Positions 25,150 through 37,400 of a stretch of 64,000 bases of DNA are shown in pieces. The position numbers were made by a program, and so were the translations under genes. Each line of letters begins with the position of its first letter. Within the stretch, counting starts at the first letter, position 1. The notes beneath the pieces were generated by a model. It saw only the letters and a program-made list of their open reading frames with translations, was not told the DNA's origin and searched no databases. This DNA is from Atrina japonica (Eukaryota; Mollusca; Bivalvia; Pterioida; Pinnidae), in assembly GCA_030159075.1 (NCBI GenBank), contig BROG01000074.1, positions 1,241,501-1,305,500 on the forward strand, given 5' to 3'.

Positions 25150-27300
25150 ACTCGAGACCAAAAAGTCAATACACTTTCTCATAAGTCCATCAATTCCAGT
25201 CTGTGCATGCTTGGTCTGAATTCACCTAAGAATAGCCAGGTTTAAAAACATTATGGTCACATAAGAAGGGCCCATTGAATTACCCCATACTACCCTATAA
25301 TACCACTTATTACTACTTAATAAGTCATTTTGACAAAATTATTTACAAAAAAAATGTTTATTTTCAGCAATAAATCTGAGTCAGATACTAGTGAAACTCT
25401 AATCCGGAATTGTTTGTTTTTGTATACATGTAGCCTACCACATACTACCCATAATACTAGATACTACCCCGTAATAGTAGGTACTACAACTAACTAAGTT
25501 ATTCTGACACAAATTAACAAATTATTTAGTTAAAAATCGATTTTTATACTATGGCTCAAATGTCAAGAAGTTCATATCGGCTGTAGTCACAACACTTAAT
25601 ATATTCATTCAAAACGATCCTCCGAAAATTTTTATCGCTTGAAAGGTTGTCGGATTCGCATTTTTTCGTTCATAATACACGGAAATACATACTCTATGGA
25701 AGATCAACACTGGCAATATGGCCTCTGCAGCTACATCATTTTAACAAAGGAGCAGCTATTGTATACCACTGAAAATGATGACGTAATACGCAAAGAAATT
25801 TGCGGAGGTACGTTCGGAGTATTTTGAGATTTATTATAATAAAGTATGTTTAACTTCCGAGAACATACAAAGATAAAGCAGACGAAACTTTCACAAGTGT
25901 CGATTCATTTGCACTTATAATATACATTGTATATAATAAGATCTACATTCTACACATAATTTTTTTAAACTGTAAAAGTTTCAAAGAATAGTGTCATTTT
26001 TATTGAGGTACTCTAGGGCGTTAATTGACTGTGCAAGCAATGTGCCAGATCAATCTGAAGAATTTCCGCGCGTGACTTTTAATTTATTTTACGTCAGCAA
26101 TTTGTGAGCTCACACATACTGCCCTGTTTACGTTGACGCCTACGTGCCACCATATTAGACGGTGAAAATCCTATAGTAATACCTGTGTACTTTGAACTAT
26201 CGACATATTTGAATTCATGGTTTTAGACAAACCATTTCTTAAACGATAAAACGTTCCGGAGGGTCGATTAAAACATTAATGACACAGACTGTTTATGTAT
26301 AAATTTATATTTAGTTTGGAAACAGGGTCAGTTTCAAAGTCTTGACTTTTGAGCCATACTATAGCATTAAATATGAGCCCGATAATAGTGAAACTGTAAA
26401 TCAGAATTGGTTAACCCAGTTTGAACGTGCCTTTCTGACTCAGATTTATTGTAAATAATTTGATAGTTTGTATCAAAATGACTTTTAAAGTAGTAATATG
26501 CGGTAATATTGTGTAGTATGTGGTATTATTAGAGTACTATGGGGTAGTACATTGGTTTGTTGTAATTGTGCGCATCTAAAACGAATTTGGTCAAGCAGTC
26601 GCTATAAATAAACATTTTGAATTGATTCAAAACATTGATTGAATACATCAAACATCAGGGAAAACAGTAACAATAATAAAACATTTTATTCAGTAATCAA
26701 TAAACCATAGCAAGATCGAGAATAGACATCCCCATGTTGACCATCTTGTTGTAATTGTACACATGCCATCTCTATTTTTTAATGATGTTTGTGTGTTAAG
26801 CATTATTTTGACAGTCTATGTGCTTTACAAAGGGCTCAATCTTTTTAATTGTGATTGACAGTGGATGAAGTTCATCTTGCTGACATGTGCCTCTGTTGGC
26901 ATCGAGTGATAATATATATTGTGGAAATTTAGGGGCATTGGATTAATTCTATTGATTTTATTTATAGCATAAAAGTACTTACTGTCAACTCATTTCAAAA
27001 GGAATTACTTTTTCTGACCCTTGAATACACAAAATCTTAACTTTATTTATTAGAAGCTTAGATGATGCTTTGTTTACGGAAATGACTTAATTGTAGAGTG
27101 TGCACAATTACAACATGCACACAATTACAACAAACGACTATGTGGTAGTATGGGATAAATCGACATGCTGCTCAAGTCGCCTATAACTATTTATCTATAT
27201 TTTTACGACAGACCACAAAACAAGTCCAGCAATTCCAGTATGCACATGCTTGGTCAGAATTCACGTGAGAACAAGAGGGCGAAAATACATTACAGTTACG
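25150..27300. repeat. Repeat-derived block between hnRNP H and MOB1
   Basis: Similar segments of about 70 bp at 25165-25240 and 27215-27285 (both with 'gcatgcttggt' and 'gaattcac') flank a region with inverted copies of 'ctaccccataatacta'-type sequence (about 25280-25500 versus 26400-26560). No gene recognised inside. Confidence 0.35.
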
Positions 27301-28389
27301 TATTAAAAGGGGCGTACATTTAATCAAACGAACGGTAAATGCACGTACAAATATTTTAGTGACTCATGGACTTCGCCAATGCAAAATCTCCATTGGCATT
27401 GTCAGTTTCTTACATAGGCCTAGATATGAGATTATGATCGTTTATTTACAGTCGAGTATCAGCCTGAAATATCGTGAACAACAAAACTTATTGGTGCAGC
27501 CAATATCATTTCTATTGCATTAATTTCAAATGAACCTTTTTTGACTGCAAAGTTGTTCTTTCTTCCCTCTCGCAGTAATGGCGGACAGCGTGTTCGGTGT
27601 CGTTGTCTTGACTGGGATAACAAAGGATTATAAAATCAAAATACGGATGGAACGGAGACGAATTATGTTCAATCCAACTACCACAGGTTACCCATCCCAG
27701 TCTAAAATGAATCTCAAAGACACATTTTTGCTCTAACGAATACGATATATAAAAAAAAAGAATATATGAAATTCCAAAGAAGAAAATATTTTTGCATGCA
27801 AAATATGGTTAATTCATGCAATCCCCCCAAAACGTGTTTACATTTAAAATTAATGCAATGCGTATTATCAAGGACGATTAGAATTTCTAGACACAGTAGG
27901 CCGAAACTATATCAGTAAATTCAGTAAAATCTAGGATATACGTGTGTCTATGCCGTATGGTTTATTAGAATTTCCAGCATCTTTTTATATCAACTTCAGT
28001 CTATTTATGTGTAGAATCAGAGTGCCTGTGGTATTGGACGAAATAAGTATCATATGATGACAAATTACTCTAGATATTTAGAATTTTCGAATACCACTTT
28101 TAGTGGAAAAATATTTATCTTACAATCTTCCATGCGGTATTTTGTGTACAGAGTAGAAAACTCCTATGTTTTGATAATGTATGAATTTGAGAAAAACATT
28201 CTAATCCGTTTTGGTTTGTGCTTAGTTTTCTACGTTTGTCCAGTCCGATATTTTGGATTCGACAATTTAATATAAAATACAAACCTATGCCTTTTTTTTA
28301 CGAATTTTCATATGATTTTAAGGCAAAACTGTCAAAACGACAAAAACAAAAGTATAGATTTCTAGCGATAAATACAAAGTATGCAAACT

Positions 28390-28613
28390 CCGATAGTGCG
28401 CGAATATTGCCGAGAGAGCACGATTGATGATATGTTGAAAAACACTTCCTGGATTACATTTCCGGTGGACATTTTCCAATGTTTACAAATACCAGTAGAG
28501 AAATCTGTAATCATCGGCGGTATTGTTGAATGTCGCCTTCTGACAGAGAGAACAATCCGATCTGGAGATCTTAATTTGTATCTTGTTTAAGGTTTTAAAT
28601 TTCTGACAGAAGG
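28390..28613 (+). promoter_or_regulatory. Probable MOB1 promoter / 5' UTR
   Basis: This stretch directly precedes the MOB1 start codon. It has two ETS-like motifs, ACTTCCT at 28444-28450 and TTTCCGG at 28459-28465, and more CpG (around 28397-28425 and 28510-28560) than the surrounding AT-rich DNA. No TATA box is evident. The 5' UTR boundary cannot be placed from sequence alone. Confidence 0.35.
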
Positions 28614-31600
28614 ATGAGCTTCTTGTTGTAAGTTGAATAGATTGTTTGTTGTTATTATCAGCTGTCAACATTCAAACTTGTCTATTCTAAGTTTTAAATC
28701 TTTCTCTTGGAGATCGTTGTATGATCTTCACTTGAATATTCTTGTAAACGACTCTTGTTTATCTGAAACTTGCAATTATTTGGATGGAATCGTATGAAAA
28801 TTAACTGTTGCTGTCAACTTTGAATAACACTTGAATAGCAAAGCCCGAAGGTCTTCTGTACTTATATTTGATAGATCTATATTTAAACTGTACATACCTA
28901 GTATACTGAAATATTGAAAATACGAAATATTTGGTTTGATTCTTACCTGTTGTAAGATTCACACCTTGGTCTGTGACTCAACAATCACATTTGTTCATAG
29001 GCTTAACTTTCAGCCCTGATTTAAAGCAATTTTTTGGGGGGGGGGGTTAAAATCAGGAGCAGAAGTCAGGGGTGACATTTTAAAATTTCATCGGAGCAGA
29101 AGCTTACCTCTTTCCATATACATTCTTCAGAGCATGAATAATTCCATGCATATGTGTGAATTCAATCTAACCCTATTTTTTATCGTTTTTCAGCGTCTGA
29201 TTCGCTGATTGTTGAGGGCTCTCCAACACTAAAAACTCGATCATTTTTCAGAAATTTGTAAAACCGATTGTATACTAAGTATGTGACATGACATAATTCC
29301 ATTCATATAAAAAAGATGGTGAAACATTAATTTTTCAAGCTAACCATCATTTTTTATTATTAACTTTGTCATTTCCCATATTTTAATTCAGTTTTGAACA
29401 TAATGTGCTCTAAGATGTTCGTTTTTGATAACGTTGTTTCTTTTCGGCTCAAAAACCAACACTAAAAAATTTTATCAAGTCATTTGGCCAGTGAACCAGA
29501 AATTTCAGACAAACACCAGCCAGAATCTTTTACTCACCGATTTATACTCTCGATTTGTAATTTAAGATATAAAATATCCAATTCCGTGTGTATGTGGTTT
29601 TTGTTTAAAAAATTCTGCTGGATTAAATAAACACTAAAAACATTAAATTTTTTCCAATGAAGAGGTGACTTCTTTGATTGTTTGAAAAGAAAATGTCATC
29701 GTTTAAATAAGATTTCAAGTCAAAAACTGACTGTACAACATGTTTTTGTCAACATAGTTAGACACTCTAATTTATCGAAACTAAATAGCCAAATTGGTTG
29801 TTGTAAAGCGCATAACAGATCATGATTTCGATAATGTAATTTCACAGTGGAAATGGACAAACTATTGTTTTCCGGCTTGGGAAAAACTGGTCACAATGTG
29901 GTGAAAAAAAATGGTCGCATTTGCGAGTGATTTGGTCGCATTGTAGAGCGCTGGGTTGATCATAAATGCATATTCATTATTATCTTAAAGTTAACCAGCT
30001 AATGTCTTAGATTTTCTAATGTTCTGACGTGAATGCAAAAAACAATAGTTAGACAGAATAAACTTTGCATAGATATGGAATTATGTCATGTCATAACTTA
30101 GTGACGATGTATTTATAAATCTTAAAGATCAAGTAAGCATATCAACAAATATCAGATGTCTGCAATGGGAAATTGATGGTTAAACAAGTCAGACAAGTTA
30201 AAGTTATGTATGCTAAAAATTAAAGGGAGGGGGTGCTACGAAGGGGCAAAGACAAGTTCCTGCCCTCAAGCACCTGTTGTGACCTATGTACAGTTCAGAT
30301 GAGTGATGTGGCCTATGTTCCTCTGTTTTCAATTATTATGACTGTGTCAAACTACCCTATTTACTCCATGCACATAGTTAGTAAGTTACCAGACATTGTA
30401 ATGCATGCAGTAATTTCAGTTATATTCAGTATATCAATTGCTTGATATTTACAACGTTGATTTAATAAAAGATAAGTTTGTATGTTTGTAACTTTGTATG
30501 GGGTTTGAAAATTACCATTATGTAATTTCTAATTTCCTGTTCCTGTTTGTTTCCTTTTGGTGAAACATGAACATGGTACATAGCAGTACTGGTCCATCTG
30601 TTTCCTGCTATGTTTCATCATAGCAACAGGATCTGCTTATTTAGTGGATATACAGAATCAGTTTAACACATGTCAGTAGTTCTAATCCCTTAGACAATAG
30701 ACAGAATATCATACTTTATTTGTCCTTGTAGAAGTTTTAAAGACCACATTAACTGCATTCTCACTTCCGACCATCTGGACGTTGAGGCGAGTCTGATCTG
30801 TGGCTTAGCTGCTAAATGCCACAAACACTAGTTTTCAGTGCACATTACCAACTGATGGAAAGCATGCCCAATGATAGAAAGCTGAGATGGTACATGAAAG
30901 CATAATGTTGACCATATTATTTTCTTTTAAATGTTTTCATGAGACTATGATGAGCAGTAATGATATGGTATTCATTACTTGTTATTACTTGATAGAGATT
31001 ATTTGTAATGACTTGATATATATGTATATCATTTGTGATGACTTGGTGCACTTTATATATACCAGTCTTTACCCAGGAAACTGGGGTTTCTCCCCCACCA
31101 GTAAAAAAACTGGATGCTATCATATGAAATTAAATCTTTACAGATTTTGATTATGCAATTTTGACACACTATCTAAATATTTTTGATACCAATGTGGGGC
31201 TCACCCTGCCATTAGCCATTGTTGCCATTGACTAATTTTTGTCAAGGTTGGCTTAAAAATCTTGTGATTAGCTAATTTTCTGGGTAATATTTTTTCTCAT
31301 CATTTTCTGTACATGTTTTGTGTGTGTATAAAAATGTCATTGAAAAGAGAAAGATATAGCATGATCACAGACAACTACATTTACATGTAACAATGCACAC
31401 AGCATCAATTACAGGGGCATTCTTCATTCGTGAAAAGTAAACTTCCACACTTGCAAAAGTGCCCCATACCTGGCTAATCAAAATTTCAATTGGCTAAAAA
31501 ATATTTTGGTTGGATAATTTTTTGGCTCATACTTTTCTGAGTCTAGGGTGAGCTCTGCAATGCTATCATAACATATGAAAGTCCATTACCTCTGTAGTTG

Positions 31601-34600
31601 TCAATAGATGTTTAACACAGTGCATTATCCACACATGATGTTACAATTTTTATCTACATGTATGTAAGATCTACAGACACTTGTGTTTATTAACCGAGTG
31701 GGATGGGATGGGGTCAAGATGAGTAAAATAAAAACCTTGTTGCTTGTGATTTAATTGTACATGAATGTGTATGTACCCCTGATTTGTGTCCTTGTACCCC
31801 AATTTTTGCTTCCCATGGGGTACAAAAACCCTTATTCTCAAAAAGCAGTGGGAACACTGGACTGGGTATACCGGTATATTATTTATAATGACTGGGTATA
31901 CATTATTTGTTATGACTGGGTATACATTATTTGATATGATTGGGTATACATTATTTGTAATGACATGTTACACATTATTTGTATTGACTCGGCGTACTTT
32001 ATTTGTTATTACTTGGTACATGTACACATTTGTATCAGATTGGTATACATTAATTGAAATTACCTGGTGCACTTTATTTGTAATGACTTGGAGTGTGGTA
32101 CTTTATTTGTGATGACTTGGAGTGTGGTACTTTATTTGTAATGACTTGGTACATGTTCACATCTATATCAACTTGGTATACTAATATACATTATAATTAT
32201 TTGTAACGACTTGTTACATGTACATATTATTCATTGCAACTTGGTACATATTTCAGTTTGTTTTTTTATTAGATGACATCCAGCTTGTTTTGTGCCTTTT
32301 GCCTGAAAAAAGAAAAACAACTTCATTTTAAATACTTGTGATTCTTATTATTTTTCTTATAGATCACAAAATGTACAAATTTCTTTTGAGAATGCATTTA
32401 AGTAGCATTTTCATCAAGTTAACTTACATGTAACAGTAGATAAAGTTTCCCTTACACTTGTGATACCCCAAACATTTCAAAATCTGACTGTTAATAGATT
32501 TATTAATCTCAATAATTTGTCAATAAAAAATTGTTTCTAGATCTGTACTTTCAACTGAAAAAATGAATACTGATCTTCAGGTATCAGGAAAAAATGGAAA
32601 CCTTTCATCCAACAGAGAAGTGCATCATAAAAGTACTAATCAAAGATAGAAAACCAATCATTTCTTAAAAAAAGAACAAACACAAATAGCCCAGGTCGTA
32701 TTTGAGATTTTATTAAAGTAGTGTAATTTTCATTGTAATCCTTAACAATAACATTTATAGTATATGATGTACAGGCCAAAATTGTCTTTCAGGAAATTCA
32801 TCAAATAAGTATTAACTTTTGATTTTTTTTAAATATAGTACTCCGATGGATAAGTCGTATTCTGCATCTGCTCAACATATCTGATTTTCACTCATCCGTG
32901 AATTTTCTTACGGGGTCACCCCTGGTCTTGTTCTTGTTTTTATCTTTATTTCAAGAAGTACAGTAAATATGCCTGCACATAGTAGAATACATTGTATTTA
33001 TCTTTGTAGTGGAAGCCGCAACAGTAAAACTTTCAAACCAAAGAAAAATATTCCAGAGGGCACACATCAATATGACTTGATGAAACAAGCTGCTGTCACC
33101 TTAGGTAGTGGCAATTTACGCTTGGCTGTAATGCTACCTGAAGGTGAAGATTTGAATGAATGGGTTGCAGTAAATAGTAAGTTTATTTTTTTCACTTTGT
33201 TTTTATGTGTTGTTATGTAATTACATTCCATTATGGGTTTATTTGAGGGCTAGCCTGATAGCAGTTAAAAGTCAGTATTTCAGTTGATGCATCCATACCG
33301 TGAAATATATATATTCAACAGATTTTAATAAAAGCTGATAAAATTACCCACTTACAATGTATACATACTCTCTAGAATCTTGTTTTCATTGGCTCCTTTT
33401 TCAAATTGCATATTCTTCCTTGGCATATATTGCATGTATCTTCATAAAAATAATAAAAAATTAATTTCCGATGGTTACAATGAAGAGCGGATTCACTGTA
33501 ACAGTTAAAATAGTTTACAAATATGTTTGGCAAATTTATTCTTACAGTACATATCACCATGCAGGCCTTTTTTTTTTTAAATAGTTTCCATATGGTTCAG
33601 CCCCATTCCCAATGCAAAGTACATGTATTTTTTTCCCAATTTGATGAAAATTCCAAATTTGGTGTATAGGCTAACCATATGAATAATAGATTATTTTGGG
33701 GTAAAAAAGAGATTCCATTGCCTGTGGATTTACATGGAAGCTGTTTTCCCAATTTTACACAAATTCTCAATAAAATTCTTGATTGTGTGGCCAATGACAT
33801 TTTCCCAAAATTGACAGAAAAAGGCCTGCCATGTAATTGCAAACCACAAAGTAACACAATCATTCAGGTTATGTGGAGGTTATGACAAATACAAATCACG
33901 TAACCTCCTTTTTGTTCTCAGTGACATCTGTCACTTCAATTTTCTTTAATCTTATATAAATATTTGGGTGTTCATAATTGTTATCTTAATCTGTTGGTTA
34001 AGATCATTCCTTTTAGCACAATCTCTAAATAGGTTATGATGATTTCTGTTATTTTGTAACCAGTATTTACTCTCCATACCATTAGATGATCTCTTTCTGA
34101 TAGATGAGATAAAAAATATTGCAAATGATCTGCATGTAATAATTATTCTGACAGCAGCTTACATTGCTTTAAATTACAACTATAATTATTTTCATTTTGT
34201 AAATGCATTTGGAATTTGAAACATTTTCAATGATATGAGATGTAATTGATAATGATGTTAGCAACCCTCACTGCTCAATGGCCGTAAGTGCCGAGCATAG
34301 GCTAAAATTTGAAGCCCATCACCGGCATTTGGTGACGTATCCATATGAGTGAAATATTATTGAGTGGGACTTTAAACAATAATAAACAAACAAACGTTAG
34401 CAACCCAATGTCATTGGTTCTTCATCTGATATATATTAGCACATAAGGAAGTTTTTTCAAGTTTTTGCTATAAAACTTTCAGCCATTATTATTTTGGATG
34501 TCTTCTGATACAGCTAATTCCTGTTTTATACATAACTCATAAAATAAAGTCATGTGACCCTCAAGCAAAGGTACATACATATAAGTTAGTAACGTCACAG

Positions 34601-36395
34601 GTCTTGGAGACTGGTTTGTAGATATGGGTAATCAATAAATAGCCATTGACACTGTTACTTCAAATAAAGAATTACTACTGATATTACATGTCGCTTCAGT
34701 TTATTAGCATGAGATTTTTACATTAATGAGTTTAAAACTGTATTTTTCAGCTGTAGATTTCTTCAACCAGATCAACATGTTGTATGGGACCATTACAGAG
34801 TTCTGTACAGAGGAAACATGCCCTGTAATGTCAGCAGGACCAAAATATGAATATCATTGGGCAGATGGACAGACAGTAAAAAAACCTATTAAATGTTCAG
34901 CACCAAAATATATTGATTATCTCATGTCATGGGTCCAAGACCAGTTGGATGATGAATCATTGTTTCCATCCAAAATAGGTAATTTTGATTTTCATAACTA
35001 TCCATGTATTTATGCCATATTCCCTGTGGTTTTTCATATCTTGAATACTAACATTAATGTAATGACATAAGAGATCGTTATTATTGTGATGCTAATGTGC
35101 ACCATATATATAAACTTTCAGACATTTTACTGAAAACTGAAGAATATTCTTAGCCAATCTGATTTTAAAATTTGCTGAAGATGAGTTCTGAAATTTTGGT
35201 CATGCACAAGTTTTATGCAGGTGAACCATGGCCTTTTTAGCTTGCTTGTTCGAAGAACAGAAAAGCTATTGCTCTCACTGCTTTTCTGTGTTAAGCTTTT
35301 TGTTTCAGTCCATTGTGGGCAAAGTACTGCAGCTACAACCATGAAAATTCACATGCACATTGTCTAGGGTCATTGCTTAACAGTACAAGGGATGCTGGTT
35401 GCTGTGGCCTAAACATAACCCAAACTATAATAGGCATAAAACAGACGAGCTATATGGTCTGTCTTCGCGACCAACTATTTTTGTGTGTCTTGCACTTCAA
35501 ATATTTCACTCACCGGTAACTCAATACAGCTTATAGATGGAGCACTTGGCATCTTGAATTTTCTTGTTTACAGTCAGGACAGAACAAATGAGACAGAGTA
35601 TAATTTAAAAATCTAAATATTATATCGTAATCCTATTGTAGGGGCCGGATTAAGGCCCCATTCTTGATTCAAAAATACATTTTACCCAAGTTGCAGTAAA
35701 AACTTCATAATTGAAGTAAGATTATAGCGAATTGGGAGAGATTCTTGTATTTTTAAATAGTTTAAACTCCCAATTCAAAAGTCCCCAGTGCCCCATTTTC
35801 AAAAAGAGTATGGAAAAACCCTATCACATTGCCGACTGCTTGAATTGAAATTAAAGGAATGGAGCTTGTTCAAAACAAGTATCTTGTGCTATGATGAATA
35901 TGTTAAGAGTCCTCAATGCATTGCAGCAAGTCCATGTTGAAATATGTGTACATGTATAGTTGAAACACTTATTAGAAATTTTGACAGTTAATGAATAACT
36001 AGTATATTATTTATTAAGAAACAGAAAGGAAAGCCATTGTAGTACAAGATTCATCGCGCTCATAACATATTTTGAAAAAATTTTCACCTTGAAATGAAAT
36101 TCAAGTTTAACAGCTGTGAAAAATATCTTGAGTGTATTTATTATCATTTCTAGGTGTGCCATTTCCAAAAAACTTCTTATCCATTGCTAAAACCATATTG
36201 AAAAGACTGTTCCGTGTATATGCACATATCTACCACCAACACTTCAAAGAGGTAGTACAGCTGAGTGAAGAAGCCCATCTAAACACTTCCTTCAAACACT
36301 TCATCTATTTTGTGCAAGAGTTCAACCTGATTGAAAGGCGGGAATTAGCTCCACTGCAGGAGCTAATTGACAAACTGACCAGCAAAGATAGATAA
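28614..36395 (+). CDS. MOB1: MOB kinase activator 1 (MOB1), 4 exons, 216 aa, complete
   Basis: Exons are 28614-28627, 33010-33176, 34751-34978 and 36154-36395 (TAA 36393-36395); total 651 nt, 216 aa, the same length as human MOB1A/B. The start 'MSFLFGSRNSKTFKPKKNIP' spans exons 1 and 2. Family landmarks follow: 'LPEGEDLNEWVAVN', 'VDFFNQINMLYGTITEFC', 'YEYHWADG', 'KCSAPKYIDYLMSWVQDQLD', 'RVYAHIYHQHF', and the end 'PLQELIDKLTSKDR'. The zinc ligands are present: two Cys in 'FCTEETCPV' and two His in 'AHIYHQHF'. MOB1 is an adaptor that binds Hippo/MST and activates LATS and NDR kinases in the cytoplasm and at the cortex. All introns are GT-AG with matching phases. The 4.4-kb first intron and later introns carry repeats. 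Assignment to MOB1 rather than MOB2/3/4 is firm from near-identity across the whole protein. Confidence 0.96.
29036..29046. repeat. G(11) homopolymer
   Basis: An uninterrupted run of eleven G in AT-rich DNA, upstream of MOB1. Confidence 0.9.
29214..29953 (-). mobile_element. CAGNGCTC-ended non-autonomous DNA transposon, copy 1
   Basis: Left end 'gagggctctccaacactaaa', right end 'gcattgtagagcgctg'. Segments match, in reverse orientation, the element at 53936-55128, including 'ggtcgcatttgcgagtgatt' near the right end. No coding capacity. Confidence 0.65.
30960..31060 (+). repeat. Degenerate 24-bp-type minisatellite
   Basis: Units such as 'gtaatgacttgatata' and 'gtgatgacttggtgca' match the array at 31850-32250. 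It is followed at once by a SINE tail. Confidence 0.5.
31071..31130 (+). mobile_element. SINE type B tail fragment
   Basis: 'acccaggaaactggggtttc' and 'cagtaaaaaaactgga' match the 3' half of the full SINE at 45634-45872; the tRNA head is missing. Confidence 0.6.
31194..31558. mobile_element. MITE-like element with 'ggctcaccct' ends
   Basis: 'tggggctcaccctgcc' at the left is complementary to 'agggtgagctctgca' at the right. The interior repeats 'ttggctaa' motifs in both orientations. Confidence 0.6.
31850..32250 (+). repeat. 24-bp minisatellite, degenerate
   Basis: The unit 'tgactgggtatacattattt' plus about four bases is clear for the first four copies and decays to 'tgacttggtacattt'-like copies. 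A long reading frame across it is a repeat artefact. Confidence 0.8.
33563..33836. mobile_element. MITE-like element with 'aaggcct' ends, copy 2
   Basis: 'gcaggcctttttttt' pairs with 'aaaaaggcctgcc'. It matches the element at 23129-23391. It lies in MOB1 intron 2; the short frames over it are not genes. Confidence 0.65.
34262..34395 (+). mobile_element. SINE type A, 5'-truncated copy
   Basis: Reverse-complement match to the body of the SINE at 7168-7420 ('ctcaatggccgtaagtgccg'), ending in a (CAAA)-rich tail. It lies in MOB1 intron 2. Confidence 0.6.
35640..35830. repeat. Fragment related to the 'aaggcc' elements
   Basis: 'aaggccccattcttgattc' and several 'cccaattcaaaag' motifs recall the elements at 6469, 23129 and 33563. 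Ends are not clear. It lies in MOB1 intron 3. Confidence 0.35.
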
Positions 36396-37400
36396 AACAA
36401 GAAAGAAGAACAAAAGGAGTATTTACTAGTCTTAATTAGCTTTTATCATCTGGATACATAGTCTTTCCTACTTTCTGGGTTTTTATCTTAGGAAAGAGGA
36501 GATTGTACCCATGGCTCTTATAACTACTGCTATATTTGCATTACACCGAATCCTGTTTAGTATAGAATATGCTGGACATTTTATCATGTTTCAGGTCTCT
36601 TTTGATTTTTTATGTACAAAAGAAATCTGCTCATGAATTACGCTAATGTAAATGGAAATAATGTTTTGTACACTCAGAACAGTAATGATACTGTAAGTAC
36701 AAATTGGTTTGATATTCACTGTTCAGATTTGTATATGTTTATTTTATATAAGACTTGAATATGCATTTAAATGGTACCAATATTCCTTGTAGATGGATTT
36801 TTTCCACTCAGGATTTTGCAAATGTATGTTTGTATAGATGTTAAAATATGTGCCAATGAATATAAATTTTGTTACAAAATTGCATCGCTTTTTTAAATCT
36901 TTGTTTATTTTTAGAAGCGGTAAGTTAATCAATATATGAAGTTGTTTACTTTTGAATACAGCATAGTGCCAGAAGTCAGTCAATATATATATATTTTTTA
37001 TTATTGGCCACTTTGTTTTTAAAATAGTTAAACAAACTCAAGTAGTGCTTTATGCCGAATGAAAATTGTGTATACTGTAAAACATGTACAAGTCAAATAT
37101 TTTACATTACTTTATTGATTTTTTGTGGGGTGTTTTCTTGTTGAATTGATTGGCACAAACAGCCTCACCATTTCATTTAGCTTCAAGTTTTGTAATTAAG
37201 CATGTTAATTACAAAGGTTGAAGACAAATGAAATGGTAAATGGGTTAAGTTAGATAGATATTTAAGATAACGATTTGATATGGAAAATTATATGAGCATC
37301 ACATCATATATATGATGTGTGTTGGTATGATATCTTGGTGTTGATTTGTCTTTTTTGGGAAAGTGCAGCTAAAACAAATAAATACTTCTAACCTAATAAG
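36396..37400 (+). other. Probable MOB1 3' UTR with poly(A) signal
   Basis: AT-rich, non-repetitive sequence runs on from the MOB1 stop. The best poly(A) signal is AATAAA at 37377-37382, followed by T-rich and GT-rich sequence. A 69-nt near-perfect hairpin lies at 37168-37236, so it would be inside the UTR if this signal is used. The end of the transcript is inferred; later AATAAA motifs exist. Confidence 0.4.
37168..37236. repeat. 69-nt near-perfect hairpin
   Basis: Arms of 32 nt pair at 28 of 32 positions plus one wobble pair, with a 5-nt loop GCATG. The stem begins 'ccatttcattt'. It lies between the MOB1 stop and its likely poly(A) signal. Confidence 0.75.

Noticed and set aside
28947..29020. 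Strong donor (ACAACAG|GTAAG) on the - strand as a 5' UTR exon of hnRNP H
   Set aside because: It would place the hnRNP H start upstream of, and antisense to, the MOB1 first exon. Possible, but nothing else supports it.
31786..32112. 108-codon frame with repeated 'TLFVMTGY'-like units
   Set aside because: It is the 24-bp minisatellite read in frame; the unit is a multiple of three, which keeps the frame open.
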